A stretch of DNA of 64,000 bases from Amycolatopsis nivea (GTDB taxonomy: Bacteria; Actinomycetota; Actinomycetes; Mycobacteriales; Pseudonocardiaceae). The translations under genes and the position numbers were made by a program. The notes under the pieces are model-generated. The model did no database searches, was not told the DNA's origin, and worked only from the letters and a program-made list of their open reading frames with translations. How positions within the stretch are numbered: position 1 is the first letter of the stretch; every line of letters begins with the position of its first letter. This document shows, piece by piece, positions 63,842 to 64,000 of the stretch. The stretch lies in the NCBI RefSeq assembly GCF_004522235.1, contig NZ_SDLT01000034.1:49576-113575 (forward strand), read 5' to 3'.

Positions 63842-63898
63842 CGGTCTGGGGGTGCTTGTCAAGGCGGGAAAGATGCCTTGACAAGCACCCCCAGACCG
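63842..63898. terminator. 24-bp perfect hairpin after oxidoreductase gene
   Basis: Bases 63842-63865 pair perfectly with 63875-63898 around a 9-nt loop (GGGAAAGAT). The stem includes GGGGGTGCTTGTCAAGGC. It follows the oxidoreductase stop by about 70 nt and could terminate it. Such long perfect stems are also typical of dispersed extragenic palindromes. The remaining 100 nt to the window end show no gene. Confidence 0.75.
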
Positions 63899-64000
63899 CA
63901 GGGAGGCTTCGTATCGGGGTGCGGGGGAGGGGCTGGGTGCCTCGCTCGTTGGGTGCATCGGCTGCGGGTGGGTGGGGTGGGGGCTAGCTGTGATGTCCAG

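Overview
The window is very GC-rich with strongly GC-biased third codon positions. It carries actinomycete markers: an SsgA-like sporulation protein, a mycothiol-type maleylpyruvate-isomerase-fold protein, the GlgM/GlgC maltose-1-phosphate route, many GTG starts and many 4-nt GTGA/ATGA stop-start overlaps. A filamentous Pseudonocardiales bacterium, most likely Amycolatopsis or a close relative, fits best; the genus is an inference. It looks like chromosomal accessory and housekeeping DNA. I saw no rRNA, tRNA, CRISPR array, insertion sequence or prophage.

Layout. 0.2-5.2 kb: a CUT2-type sugar ABC transporter operon (ATPase, permease, lipoprotein) ending in an arabinose/fucose-isomerase-like gene. 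5.4-9.8 kb: a five-gene catabolic operon on the minus strand (SnoaL-like protein, MFS importer, TIM-barrel isomerase, SDR, alpha/beta hydrolase) with a divergent LysR regulator. 10.8-15.1 kb: MFS exporter plus hydrolase, a LysR gene, and a hydrolase carrying every residue known for fluoroacetate dehalogenases. 15.5-22 kb: SsgA-like protein, a tandem-repeat spacer, a STAS protein, an aldo/keto reductase, glycosyltransferase, flippase-like membrane protein, carboxylesterase and DinB/MDMPI-like protein. 22-25.7 kb: metH behind a well-formed SAH riboswitch. 25.8-30.4 kb: MarR regulator with a membrane protein, an FMN glutamate-synthase-like enzyme, a repeat-rich spacer, and a STAS/HATPase pair. 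30.4-41 kb: aryl-CoA ligase, an orphan CdiI-like gene, a class A PBP, a MarR-ABC exporter operon, LysE/LysG, and an SRPBCC-acyl-CoA ligase fusion. 41-50 kb: universal stress protein, PrmC-like methyltransferase, glgM-glgC, aldo/keto reductase, macrolide-type glycosyltransferase, SGNH hydrolase, GntR and TSUP. 50-63.8 kb: sialidase, GH42 beta-galactosidase, NanA/DapA-like lyase, a complete oligopeptide-type ABC transporter and a FadR-type GntR with palindromic operators, followed by GNAT, an isomerase and a Gfo/Idh/MocA oxidoreductase.

How the genes work together. The clearest functional unit is the 50-61 kb locus. It could cleave sialylated and galactosylated glycans outside the cell, import the products and split a sugar acid, under GntR control. 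The 5.4-9.8 kb operon is a second catabolic unit with unknown substrate.

Two genome-scale habits stand out. First, at least nine regulator or enzyme genes have a TANNNT -10 box only 6-8 nt before the start codon and no Shine-Dalgarno, which predicts leaderless mRNAs. Second, the spacers hold decaying tandem repeats and near-perfect hairpins. At two genes (28.4 kb and 32.4 kb) the repeats appear to be copies of the gene's own 3' end.
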